Below are positions 1-7,295 of a stretch of 9,519 nt of DNA, one piece after another. The notes below the pieces were generated by a model that had not been told where the DNA came from, did not search any database, and saw nothing but the letters and a program-made list of their open reading frames with translations. Positions within the stretch are counted from its first letter, which is position 1. Every line of letters begins with the position of its first letter. The DNA comes from an uncultured Bacteroidota bacterium (GTDB taxonomy: Bacteria; Bacteroidota; Bacteroidia; Flavobacteriales; Flavobacteriaceae): the NCBI GenBank assembly GCA_903920835.1, contig CAIXNQ010000032.1, positions 1-9,519 of the forward strand, written 5' to 3'. Both the position numbers and the translations under genes were made by a program.

Positions 1-115
1 ATACCATTTCTGCTCCTCTGGATGTAAGAAATTCTTCGAATTTGCTCACTGTTTCCTTTACCTGAACTTCAGATAAAACGGGATTTAAAATGAAAACAGT
101 TTCATAATGATTCAT
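1..115 (-). CDS. rpsF: Ribosomal protein bS6, N-terminal part (cut by window edge)
   Basis: This is the first 38 codons of small-subunit ribosomal protein bS6, which binds 16S rRNA together with S18 in the platform of the 30S subunit. The reading frame starts at the ATG whose complement lies at 113-115. It opens MNHYETVFILNPVLSE, followed by a VKETVSKFEEFL helix, which is the typical start of S6 (a YETVFI beta strand, then N-P-x-L and a helix). The rest of the gene, and probably rpsR and rplI after it as in most bacteria, lies beyond the left edge. A good Bacteroidota promoter stands 31 bases upstream, and no Shine-Dalgarno sequence is visible in the short A/T-rich leader. The match is to the family opening only, because two thirds of the protein is outside the window. 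The identification is nevertheless firm. Confidence 0.93.
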   Translation of the reverse strand, partial: MNHYETVFILNPVLSEVQVKETVSKFEEFLTSRGAEMV

Positions 116-145
116 AAAAATTTTATTTATTTGTTAAATTGGGTG

Positions 146-175
146 CAAAAGTAATCATTAAAATTAATTATGCAA
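146..175 (-). promoter_or_regulatory. Bacteroidota-type promoter for rpsF
   Basis: On the minus strand, TTG at 175-173 is followed after 19 bases by TACTTTTG at 153-146. This fits the Bacteroidota consensus TTTG/TTG, 17-23 bases, TAnnTTTG. Transcription would start near position 140, giving a leader of about 25 nt before the rpsF ATG. The promoter lies in the 110-base gap between priA and rpsF, so S6 need not depend on read-through from priA. Confidence 0.75.
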
Positions 176-225
176 GCCTATTTCTAACTTTTATTACCTT
201 CTTTATTGTTGTCTGTCAGCTATTT

Positions 226-2679
226 TTAAAAATCAACATTAATCGTTATTCTGATGGATCGATAAGCTGCAACAGTGTCGAAGCTGTTAAGTATCTTTTG
301 AATCACCTCTTTATTCTTTTGCAAAGGCTGATTTAGTGGGATTTTAATTAAAATCGTTCTGATGTATTCGTTTCTAATTCTTGAAATTGGCGGTTCTTCT
401 GGACCTAAAACGGGCATGTTTAAATTTTGCTTCAATACGTCATAGAGCCAAAACGAACCTTCTTTCAATTTATCGAAATCTTTATGTTTTAGCGTGATTT
501 TGATTATTCTAAAATAGGGCGGATAATAATATATTTTTCGATCATAAGCCTGCTCTTCATACATTGCAATATAATCGTTTCGAGTAATTTGCTGAATCGT
601 ATTGTGCATCGGATTATAGGTCTGAATAATCACTTTTCCTTTTATATCCGACCTGCCTGCGCGACCTGCAACTTGGGTCATCATTTGAAAACTTCTTTCA
701 AACGCTCTAAAATCTGGATGATAAAGCATATTGTCAGCATTCATAATTCCAACCAAGCTAACATTGTCAAAATCTAATCCCTTGGCGAGCATTTGGGTGC
801 CAACTAAAATTGAGATTTCTCTGTTTTTAAAACTGTCAATAATTTTTTCAAATCCAAATTTTCCTCGAGTAGTGTCCTGATCCATTCTCCCAATTTTTTC
901 ATTTGGGAACAATGAAATTAATTCTTGCTGAATCTGTTCCGTTCCGAATCCTTTAGTAGATAAATCGGTGCTCGTACAGGCGTGGCAATTGGTTGGGTTT
1001 GCCATCGAATAACCACAATAATGACAGCGAAGTTGATTTTTATATTTGTGAAAAGTCAAACTCACATCACATTGCGGACATTGTGGAACGTGACCACAAG
1101 TAGTACATTCCACAATAGGAGAAAATCCACGACGGTTTTGGAAAATGATTACTTGTTCCTTTAAAGAAAGTTTTTCAGAAATGACGTCAATTAATGGCGT
1201 GCTAAAATGCCCTACCATTAATTTCTTTTTATAACTGTCTTTTAAATCAATCAAATCAATCGTTGGTAATTTTGATTTTGCATAGCGTTCATTCAAATTA
1301 ACCAACCCAAATTTATTGTTTTGCGTGTTATAATAGGTTTCTAAACTTGGCGTTGCAGAACCCAAAAGCACTTTCGCTTGATGATAGGTTGCCAACATTA
1401 TTGCGGCGTCTCTAGCATGAAATCTTGGCGAAGGATCAACTTGTTTGAAAGTTTGCTCGTGTTCTTCATCTACAATTATTAGTCCTAGATTTGAAAATGG
1501 CAAAAATAGCGAAGAACGAGTTCCGACTACAATTTGCGCTTTCTGAGATTGTTCTAAAACTTGACTCCAAACTTCGACACGCTCGTTGTTTGAAAATTTT
1601 GAATGAAAAACGGCAACTTTACTACCAAAGTAAGCTCGAAGTCTAAAAACCAATTGCGTGGTTAAAGCAATTTCGGGCAACAGATATAAAATTTGCTTGT
1701 TTTTCTCTAAGTAATTCTCAATGATTTTTATATAAATTTCTGTTTTTCCAGAAGCAGTAACGCCATGAAGCAAGCAAACATTTTGTTTTTCAAAACTAGC
1801 CTTGATTTCAACAAAAGCTTGATTTTGAGCAACACTTAAATTTATTTCGGAATCACTATCCGCTTCAGAAGTTGTACTTCTATCGACTTGAATGTGATAA
1901 TATTCGAAAATATTTTTTGTGATAAGCGTTTTTAAAATAGCAGCACTGCTATTAGCTTTTTCAATCAATTCTTTGGAAGAAATTGGTTTGTTTTTTTCTA
2001 TAGCCAACAGCTGAAAATAATTCAACACGAGTTCTTTGTGTTTTTCGCTTTTGTTTAAAACAGTAAGCAAATTTGAAAGCCCATCGTCAGAATTATATTC
2101 CTGATTCAGCCGAACGTAGCGCACTAATTTAGGTTTGTATTGCTCGACAATCTCTTCTTCTAACGAAATAATATTTTTGTCAATAAGCTTTTGAATAATA
2201 GGGAAAACCTTCTTTTTATTGAGAATTGCAATTATGTCATTTACCTTTAGAACACTTTGCTTTTGAAGTGCTTCATAAATTAAATATTCATCGTCGGTGA
2301 GCAATTTTTCGTCAACAAAACCAGTGTTTTTTACAGAAATCAAGGTTTCACTTTCTAATAACAAAGCGGTCGGCATGGCGTTTCTATAAACATCGCCAAT
2401 GGCGCACATATAATAAGACGCAATCCAAAACCAATGTTTAATTTGAAAAGTGGTGACAATTGGTTTGCTGTCAATTAGCTGATGAATTTCTTTAGCTTCA
2501 TACAACACAGGTGGATTTTGATGCAAACCAATCACTAAAGCCGTATATATTTTATTTTTACCGAAAGGAACAGCCACTCGCATTCCTACAGTGAATAATG
2601 AATTTTCTAATTCAGAAACACTGTAAGTAAACGATTTGGGTAACGATAAAGGTAAAATTACTTCAACAAAATAGGACAT
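226..2679 (-). CDS. priA: Primosomal protein N' (replication restart helicase PriA)
   Basis: PriA is a 3'-to-5' superfamily 2 DNA helicase that recognises stalled forks and reloads the replicative helicase. The 817-residue frame has the whole family layout. An N-terminal 3'-DNA-binding domain opens MSYFVEVILPL and includes GMRVAVPFG. Walker A is GVTASGKT (GKT at residues 311-313), the DEEH box is at 404-407, GSATPS follows, and QNRRGF precedes the zinc region. All eight zinc-binding cysteines are present (525, 528, 534, 537, 552, 555, 565, 568). Motif V (GTQMLAKGLDF) and motif VI (QVAGRAGR) complete the helicase core. The protein is longer than the 732-residue E. coli enzyme. The additional length appears to lie mainly between the N-terminal domain and Walker A, roughly residues 120-290, and I infer this is a lineage trait. 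The ATG at 2679 places the N-terminus exactly where the family starts. The stress gene lies 108 bases upstream on the same strand but is separated by a terminator-like hairpin. Confidence 0.97.
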   Translation of the reverse strand: MSYFVEVILPLSLPKSFTYSVSELENSLFTVGMRVAVPFGKNKIYTALVIGLHQNPPVLYEAKEIHQLIDSKPIVTTFQIKHWFWIASYYMCAIGDVYRNAMPTALLLESETLISVKNTGFVDEKLLTDDEYLIYEALQKQSVLKVNDIIAILNKKKVFPIIQKLIDKNIISLEEEIVEQYKPKLVRYVRLNQEYNSDDGLSNLLTVLNKSEKHKELVLNYFQLLAIEKNKPISSKELIEKANSSAAILKTLITKNIFEYYHIQVDRSTTSEADSDSEINLSVAQNQAFVEIKASFEKQNVCLLHGVTASGKTEIYIKIIENYLEKNKQILYLLPEIALTTQLVFRLRAYFGSKVAVFHSKFSNNERVEVWSQVLEQSQKAQIVVGTRSSLFLPFSNLGLIIVDEEHEQTFKQVDPSPRFHARDAAIMLATYHQAKVLLGSATPSLETYYNTQNNKFGLVNLNERYAKSKLPTIDLIDLKDSYKKKLMVGHFSTPLIDVISEKLSLKEQVIIFQNRRGFSPIVECTTCGHVPQCPQCDVSLTFHKYKNQLRCHYCGYSMANPTNCHACTSTDLSTKGFGTEQIQQELISLFPNEKIGRMDQDTTRGKFGFEKIIDSFKNREISILVGTQMLAKGLDFDNVSLVGIMNADNMLYHPDFRAFERSFQMMTQVAGRAGRSDIKGKVIIQTYNPMHNTIQQITRNDYIAMYEEQAYDRKIYYYPPYFRIIKITLKHKDFDKLKEGSFWLYDVLKQNLNMPVLGPEEPPISRIRNEYIRTILIKIPLNQPLQKNKEVIQKILNSFDTVAAYRSIRITINVDF

Positions 2680-2694
2680 TTAGCTATTTTTAAT

Positions 2695-2749
2695 AAAAAA
2701 AACAATTTCTAAAAAGTAAATCAAATACAATATTTTACTCTTTAGAAAT
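2695..2749 (-). terminator. Rho-independent terminator after the universal stress gene
   Basis: Two 16-base arms at 2705-2720 (ATTTCTAAAAAGTAAA) and 2734-2749 (TTTACTCTTTAGAAAT) pair over their whole length. The single mismatch becomes a G-U wobble in the minus-strand RNA. The loop is 13 bases. Read on the minus strand, the second arm is followed by TG and then eight T residues (2702-2695). The hairpin lies 39 bases past the stop codon of the stress gene and 15 bases before the priA start, so it should end the upstream transcript. The stem is AT-rich, as expected in this genome. Confidence 0.75.
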
Positions 2750-2787
2750 CGTCTGTAAATTTAATCATAAAATCTGTTTATGAAAAT

Positions 2788-3621
2788 TTATTCATGCAAA
2801 GCTAGAATTGGTGTTGCCAAATTGTAGGATAATTTTTGAGTTAAACTGTGGTCAAAAAATGCTTCAAAAAAGTTTCTTTTATAAGTCAACATGGCGAGCA
2901 TATCGATACCTTCACCAATCAAAAAATCTGAAATTGTTTGCTGAATATGCTCTGATGGAAGTATGAAAAAACTGACATTATCATTTTTAAAATGGGCTTC
3001 AAATTCCGAAATATCTTTTTCTGATAATTTTGAATCGCTTGATTTTACGTGTAAGCATTTCACATTTACATTTATTTTTAAAGCAAAATCAACCACAATT
3101 TTCAAAGCATCAACATCTTTTGTTCGATAGCAAGTTGTAAATGCAATTGTATCTGTTTTATCAAATTTTGCTTCAAGCGGAATGCTTAAAACAGGAACCG
3201 AAACCGCTGTTAGCACTGCGCCAGTATTTGAACCAATAAAAAAAGCAGTCCAGCCAGTAGCACCATTGGTTCCCATAATTACAAAATCAATAGCTGCTTC
3301 TTTGACCACTTTTTTGATATTAAAAAGCAAATCTCCATCGAGCAGAATGTGGCTTAATTTGTTTTGATTAAAACCAACCTCATCCGCAATTTGTCGAATC
3401 GAAGCCATTTTATCTTTAAAATAATCAAATTGTGCCAACTCCGTCGAATTGAATATTTCAATATAATTTTCTGGAAATATTTGATTATCGGTCACAATTG
3501 GTAAATTAAAAGTATGTAAAACCATAATTTCAGCTTCAAACTTTGATGCAAATTCGAGCGCATATTTAAAAGCATTGTTTGCCGCTGGCGAAAAATCGGA
3601 AGGGAAAAGAATTTTTTTCAT
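2788..3621 (-). CDS. Universal stress protein with two tandem UspA domains
   Basis: This is a cytoplasmic universal stress protein of 277 residues with two UspA folds in tandem. The first domain opens MKKILFPSDFS, the usual beta1 start. It also carries the nucleotide-binding signature G-2x-G-9x-G-S: G117, G120, then G130 and S131, inside MGTNGATGWTAFFIGS. It probably binds ATP. The second domain (about residues 148-277) keeps the fold pattern (CLHVKSSD, ILPSEH, DMLAMLTYKRN, ATPILALHE) but lacks the glycine signature, so it is probably a degenerate, non-binding copy. The frame could be read further upstream to a TTG at 3651. I chose the ATG at 3621 because it gives the standard MKKILFP N-terminus and because that TTG overlaps a -7 promoter box. 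The exact cellular role cannot be read from sequence. Uncertainty lies only in the function. Confidence 0.92.
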   Translation of the reverse strand: MKKILFPSDFSPAANNAFKYALEFASKFEAEIMVLHTFNLPIVTDNQIFPENYIEIFNSTELAQFDYFKDKMASIRQIADEVGFNQNKLSHILLDGDLLFNIKKVVKEAAIDFVIMGTNGATGWTAFFIGSNTGAVLTAVSVPVLSIPLEAKFDKTDTIAFTTCYRTKDVDALKIVVDFALKINVNVKCLHVKSSDSKLSEKDISEFEAHFKNDNVSFFILPSEHIQQTISDFLIGEGIDMLAMLTYKRNFFEAFFDHSLTQKLSYNLATPILALHE

Positions 3622-3648
3622 GATAAAAGAATCTTTAAATTGTTCAAT

Positions 3649-3656
3649 CAAATTTA
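3649..3656 (-). promoter_or_regulatory. Probable -7 box for the universal stress gene
   Basis: TAAATTTG on the minus strand (3656-3649) matches the Bacteroidota -7 consensus TAnnTTTG. It would start transcription near 3643, leaving a leader of about 22 nt before the ATG at 3621. No good TTG lies 17-23 bases further upstream, so only half of the promoter is supported. Confidence 0.45.
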
Positions 3657-3751
3657 CGAAAACTATTTCGTTAAAAGGTTAATTATTAGTAAAATTAAAT
3701 TTGAATTCAGGTTATGCAATTTTCTATTTCAGCTCCCAAATTTAGAATTGA

Positions 3752-3759
3752 TATATTTG
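3752..3759 (+). promoter_or_regulatory. Probable -7 box for mnmE
   Basis: TATATTTG fits TAnnTTTG exactly. It lies 14 bases before the preferred mnmE start at 3774, and a weak -33 analogue (TTTC at 3727-3730) stands 21 bases upstream. A second exact -7 match, TAAATTTG at 3696-3703, also faces mnmE and would give either a leader of about 64 nt to 3774 or almost no leader to the alternative ATG at 3714. Which one is used cannot be settled from sequence. Confidence 0.45.
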
Positions 3760-3773
3760 GCAAAAAATTTAGT

Positions 3774-5174
3774 ATGATTGTTCAAGATTCTATTGTAGCC
3801 TTAGCAACTCCTTCGGGAGCTGGTGCTATTGCCGTGATTCGGATTTCAGGAAATGATGCTATTGTTTTGGCAGAAAGCATATTTGAATCTGTTTCTGGAA
3901 AAAAATTATCAAATCAAAAATCGCATACAGTTCATTTGGGGCATATTATTGATGATTCTAAGACTTTAGACCAAGTTTTAGTAACCATTTTTAAAGGTCC
4001 AAATTCTTACACTGGCGAAAATACCGTCGAAATTTCCTGTCACGGTTCCACTTTTATTCAGCAACAAATCATTCAATTATTACTCCGAAAAGGATGCCGA
4101 ATAGCACAACCAGGCGAATTTACGCTTCGTTCTTTTTTAAACGGAAAAATGGATTTATCGCAAGCAGAAGCCGTTGCCGATTTAATTTCGTCTGACAATG
4201 AAGCTTCTCATCAAATAGCAATGCAGCAAATGCGTGGCGGATTTTCAAACGAGATTACCAAATTGAGAGAAGAACTCCTCAATTTTGCTTCTTTAATAGA
4301 ACTCGAATTAGACTTTGCCGAAGAAGATGTCGCATTTGCCGACAGAACCCAATTCAATGAATTATTAAATCGTATTGAATTTGTTTTAAAACGTTTAATC
4401 GATTCTTTTGCCGTTGGAAATGTCATAAAAAACGGAATTCCAGTAGCAATTGTTGGCGAACCAAATGTAGGAAAATCAACTTTGTTAAACGCATTATTAA
4501 ATGAAGAACGCGCCATAGTTTCAGAAATTGCTGGAACCACTCGCGACACTATTGAAGACGAATTGGTAATTGGCGGCATCAGTTTTAGATTCATCGACAC
4601 CGCAGGAATTCGAGAAACCACCGACATTGTTGAAGGCATCGGAATCAAAAAGACTTTTGAAAAAATTGAACAGGCGCAGGTAGTGCTATATTTGTTTGAA
4701 AGTTTAAAGTTTCAGGTTTCAGGTTTGCAATACATAACAGAAATCGAAAAAGTAAAAAACAAATATCCATTAAAACCGCTAATAGTTGTAATCAATAAAG
4801 TAGATTTATTATCAATTGAAGAAATTTCAGAAATCCACTTACAACTTGAAACTTTAAACCTGAAACCTGAAACCATTTCCGCCAAAAACAAAACAGGCAT
4901 AAACGAACTAAAAAATCTTTTACTCTCGTTTGTCAACAAGGGCGCACTCCGAAATAATGATACTATTGTAACCAATTCACGTCATTATGACTCACTTTTG
5001 AAGGCTTTAGAAGAAATTCTGAAAGTAAAAGAAGGTCTAGAAATCAATTTATCAAGCGACCTTATGGCTATTGACATTCGCGAAGCTTTATACCATTTCG
5101 GAATGATTACTGGTCAAGTTACCAACGATGAACTTTTAGGTAATATTTTTGCGAATTTTTGTATCGGGAAGTAA
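3774..5174 (+). CDS. mnmE: tRNA uridine-5-carboxymethylaminomethyl(34) synthesis GTPase MnmE
   Basis: MnmE works with MnmG to place the carboxymethylaminomethyl group on uridine 34 of tRNAs reading NNA/NNG codons. It is a potassium-activated GTPase that also binds a folate one-carbon donor. The 466-residue product has the N-terminal folate-binding domain (IVALATPSGAGAIAVIRISG, then GENTVEISCHGS) and a helical domain. The inserted G domain shows G1 GEPNVGKST (228-236), G3 DTAG (275-278), G4 NKVD (341-344) and G5 SAK (369-371). The protein ends in the invariant C-terminal CIGK with catalytic Cys463. I chose the ATG at 3774 because it opens MIVQDSIVALATP, like other family members. An in-frame ATG at 3714 would add 20 residues (MQFSISAPKF...) with no family counterpart, and it lies upstream of one -7 box. 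Residues about 310-319 and 358-367 are coded by GTTTCAG-type DNA repeats and look like acquired loops. Confidence 0.96.
   Translation: MIVQDSIVALATPSGAGAIAVIRISGNDAIVLAESIFESVSGKKLSNQKSHTVHLGHIIDDSKTLDQVLVTIFKGPNSYTGENTVEISCHGSTFIQQQIIQLLLRKGCRIAQPGEFTLRSFLNGKMDLSQAEAVADLISSDNEASHQIAMQQMRGGFSNEITKLREELLNFASLIELELDFAEEDVAFADRTQFNELLNRIEFVLKRLIDSFAVGNVIKNGIPVAIVGEPNVGKSTLLNALLNEERAIVSEIAGTTRDTIEDELVIGGISFRFIDTAGIRETTDIVEGIGIKKTFEKIEQAQVVLYLFESLKFQVSGLQYITEIEKVKNKYPLKPLIVVINKVDLLSIEEISEIHLQLETLNLKPETISAKNKTGINELKNLLLSFVNKGALRNNDTIVTNSRHYDSLLKALEEILKVKEGLEINLSSDLMAIDIREALYHFGMITGQVTNDELLGNIFANFCIGK
4702..4729 (+). repeat. Heptamer repeat array, left arm of inverted repeat inside mnmE
   Basis: Four consecutive 7-base units, GTTTAAA, GTTTCAG, GTTTCAG and GTTTGCA, lie in frame inside mnmE. 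Positions 4709-4726 (GTTTCAGGTTTCAGGTTT) form a perfect inverted repeat with 4856-4873. The units code for SLKFQVSGLQ, between the G3 and G4 motifs of the GTPase domain. Confidence 0.8.
4846..4873 (-). repeat. Heptamer repeat array, right arm of inverted repeat inside mnmE
   Basis: Read on the minus strand, this is GTTTCAG, GTTTCAG, GTTTAAA, GTTTCAA: the same 7-base family as at 4702-4729 in opposite orientation. The two 18-base perfect arms are 129 bases apart. On the coding strand this copy gives LETLNLKPET, ending a residue or two before the G5 SAK motif. Confidence 0.8.
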
Positions 5175-5324
5175 TATAAAACACAATCTATTTCATTTAG
5201 TGAATTTTACTTTTCCAAATAAATTATTTAGGTTTTAAAAAATAACCCGATCTATTTTAATTTTTCAAACTTTTATTAAGTCAAGAAAACAATTATCAAT
5301 TAATTTTAAATAAAATAAATATAA

Positions 5325-5987
5325 ATGTTTCGCAAACTATTTAGTTTTTTAATACCCATTAATTTAGTAAAAAAACAATCTGCATTTAGCAAAACCCTTG
5401 AAGTAACTTACGTCAATGGAACTTTAGTGTTGGATAGCTTGAACACTAACTATTCTTATGGAAGTTTGCAACGAATTTTGGCAAAAGGTTTAAGATATAT
5501 CGGCTATAAACGGATTAAAAAATTTGATAAAATTCTAGTTTTGGGAGTTGCTGGTGGTAGCGTTATAAAAACATTGGTTAACGAAATCAAATTTAAAGGC
5601 GAGATTACTGGTGTAGAAATTGACCCAAATGTTATTGAGCTGGCAAATAAATATTTTAATCTAAACGACATTCCAAATCTTAATATTTATATCGATGATG
5701 CATTTGAATTTGTATTAAAAACAAATTCAAAATTCGATTTGATAATCATTGATATCTTTCAAGATACGCAAATGCCAAATTTTCTTTTTGAAGATTTCTT
5801 TGTTAACCGAATTAATTTTTTATTGAACATCAACGGTTTTATTTTATTCAATACAATGGTTCTAAACCCAGATCATGAGCTTAGAAATAAAAACTATCGG
5901 TCCAAATTTTCTTCAGATTTTTCAGTACGACTTTATCCAAAAGTTGAGCAACATAACGAACTTTTTACAATTAAAAAAATCCGTTAA
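5325..5987 (+). CDS. Spermidine-synthase-like protein with SAM-methyltransferase fold
   Basis: This 220-residue soluble protein has the Rossmann fold shared by SAM-dependent methyltransferases and spermidine synthases. Motif I is ILVLGVAGGSV (glycines 74, 77, 78). The acidic end of beta2 is GVEIDP (E98, D100), motif II is DDAFEF (124-129), and beta4 is FDLIIIDIFQD (D143). YSYGSLQRIL near residues 43-53 resembles the substrate-side segment of spermidine synthases. It is shorter than real spermidine synthases (about 280 residues or more), and its N-terminal beta domain is reduced to roughly 40 residues. I therefore call the fold confidently but not the substrate: it may be a polyamine aminopropyltransferase relative or a methyltransferase. 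It follows mnmE on the same strand after 150 bases in which I see no strong terminator and no good promoter, so co-transcription is possible. The start at 5325 is the first ATG and has an A-rich leader without a Shine-Dalgarno sequence. Confidence 0.8.
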   Translation: MFRKLFSFLIPINLVKKQSAFSKTLEVTYVNGTLVLDSLNTNYSYGSLQRILAKGLRYIGYKRIKKFDKILVLGVAGGSVIKTLVNEIKFKGEITGVEIDPNVIELANKYFNLNDIPNLNIYIDDAFEFVLKTNSKFDLIIIDIFQDTQMPNFLFEDFFVNRINFLLNINGFILFNTMVLNPDHELRNKNYRSKFSSDFSVRLYPKVEQHNELFTIKKIR

Positions 5988-6017
5988 TTTAGAAATGACT
6001 CAATATATGGAGCTTAC

Positions 6018-6035
6018 AATTTGCAAATTATTTGC
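6018..6035. repeat. Overlapping short palindromes between convergent genes
   Basis: The 48-base gap between the convergent methyltransferase-like gene and the helicase holds AATTTGCAAATT (6018-6029), a perfect 12-base palindrome. It overlaps GCAAATTATTTGC (6023-6035). These could form a small hairpin in either transcript, but the possible stem is only about five base pairs and no good T-run follows. A terminator function is therefore only a weak possibility. Confidence 0.3.
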
Positions 6036-7280
6036 TTAATACCAACGCTTTTTATTCTTCTTAGAATTTTCTGATTTTCTAGAGTTGGTTTCTTTGTTTT
6101 TATTTCTCAAATCGGGTTTTGCGTCTGGATTTGGCACTTCATCTTTCCACGGAAACGGGTGGTCTTTGATGGTTTTTACATTCACTTTGATTAGTTTTTG
6201 AATGTCTTTCCAATACGGTTCTTCGTCTTTTCCGCAAAACGAAATGGCAATTCCTCCATTTCCAGCACGACCTGTTCTACCAATTCTGTGTACGTAAGTT
6301 TCTGGAATGTTCGGTAAATCAAAATTTATCACATACGGCAAATGGTCAATATCAATTCCTCTTGCCGCAATGTCAGTAGCAACCAAAACACCAACTTCTT
6401 TGTTTTTAAAACTATCCAAAACCCGCTGACGTGCATTTTGAGATTTGTCGCCATGAATCGCTTCGGCAGCAACACCTTGTTTCCGCAATGCTTTCACTAC
6501 GTTGTCTGCGCCGTGTTTGGTTCTCGAAAAAACCAATACATCGGCAATGGCTTCGTTTCTTATCAAATGATAAAGCAATTTTCGTTTGTCGCCTTTGTCA
6601 ACAAAATAAAGTCGTTGTTCTACCGTTTCAGCCGTTGAAGAAACAGGCGTAACCGATACATATTGTGGTTGTGATAAAAAAGTATCTGCAAGTTCTCGAA
6701 TCGCCATGGGCATTGTCGCCGAAAACAAAAGCGTTTGTCTATTCGTTGGTGTTAGTTTTACGATTTTTTTTACATCGTTAATGAAACCCATATCGAGCAT
6801 TTGGTCAGCTTCGTCCAAAACCAAATGATGCAAATGATCTAAATCAATAAATCCTTGTTTGTGCAAATCGAGCAATCGTCCGGGTGTGGCAACAAGTATA
6901 TCAATGCCTTTTTTGAGCTGATCGACCTGTGGTACTTGCGAAACGCCACCAAAAATGGTTAATTGCCTGAGGTTGGTATATTTTCCGTAAGTGTCAAAAC
7001 TCTCACCAATTTGAACTGCAAGTTCTCTAGTGGGCGTAACAATTAGCGTACGAATTTCTTTTTGTTTTTTTGAGGAACCTACAATTCTGTGTAGTTGATG
7101 AATTATCGGAATGGCAAAAGCAGCTGTTTTTCCTGTGCCTGTTTGTGCACATCCGACCAAATCGGCACCAGATAATATAATTGGAATTACTTTTTCTTGA
7201 ATTGGGGTTGGGTTGGTATAGCCTTCTTCAAAAACAGCTCTTTGGATGCTTTTAGAAAGCGATAAATCTTCAAATAACAT
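6036..7280 (-). CDS. rhlE: DEAD-box ATP-dependent RNA helicase, RhlE type
   Basis: This is a 414-residue DEAD-box RNA helicase that unwinds short RNA duplexes using ATP. In bacteria the family acts in ribosome assembly and RNA decay. All core motifs are present: Q motif (TNPTPIQ, 22-28), motif I AQTGTGKT (45-52), Ia PTRELA, Ib TPGRLLDL, motif II DEAD (156-159), motif III SAT (187-189), motif IV VFSRTK, motif V ATDIAARGIDI and motif VI HRIGRTGR (331-338). The opening FEDLSLSKSIQRAVFEEGY and the short lysine- and asparagine-rich tail (about the last 30 residues, ending in KKNKKRWY) fit the RhlE subgroup. The tail probably binds RNA non-specifically. The ATG at 7280 gives the standard start. A -7 promoter box and a leader hairpin precede it. 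The gene follows the ureohydrolase gene after 80 bases on the same strand but probably has its own promoter. The subgroup name rests on general resemblance; the family itself is certain. Confidence 0.95.
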   Translation of the reverse strand: MLFEDLSLSKSIQRAVFEEGYTNPTPIQEKVIPIILSGADLVGCAQTGTGKTAAFAIPIIHQLHRIVGSSKKQKEIRTLIVTPTRELAVQIGESFDTYGKYTNLRQLTIFGGVSQVPQVDQLKKGIDILVATPGRLLDLHKQGFIDLDHLHHLVLDEADQMLDMGFINDVKKIVKLTPTNRQTLLFSATMPMAIRELADTFLSQPQYVSVTPVSSTAETVEQRLYFVDKGDKRKLLYHLIRNEAIADVLVFSRTKHGADNVVKALRKQGVAAEAIHGDKSQNARQRVLDSFKNKEVGVLVATDIAARGIDIDHLPYVINFDLPNIPETYVHRIGRTGRAGNGGIAISFCGKDEEPYWKDIQKLIKVNVKTIKDHPFPWKDEVPNPDAKPDLRNKNKETNSRKSENSKKNKKRWY

Positions 7281-7295
7281 AAAATAGATATTTAG

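Noticed and set aside
139..336. 65-codon plus-strand open frame near the left edge
   Set aside because: It starts inside the rpsF promoter and ends inside priA on the opposite strand; its hydrophobic composition follows from the AT-rich gap.
3622..3651. Ten-residue N-terminal extension of the universal stress protein from a TTG codon
   Set aside because: The extension (MIEQFKDSFI) has no place before the standard MKKILFP start, and the TTG overlaps the predicted -7 box.
4702..4873. CRISPR array or insertion-sequence ends
   Set aside because: The units are 7 bases without unique spacers, there is no transposase, and the sequence between the inverted arms is conserved MnmE coding sequence.
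4211..4975. Antisense open frames of 145 and 87 codons opposite mnmE
   Set aside because: They are low-complexity, serine- and phenylalanine-rich translations of the reverse strand of a clearly coding gene, with no recognisable motif and no promoter.
5216..5260. Terminator after mnmE around CCAAATA...TATTTAGG
   Set aside because: The stem needs a bulged A and a three-base loop, is almost all A/T, and no clean T-run follows.
6342..6652. Two overlapping plus-strand open frames opposite the helicase gene
   Set aside because: Both lie wholly inside the conserved helicase core on the other strand and show no family resemblance.
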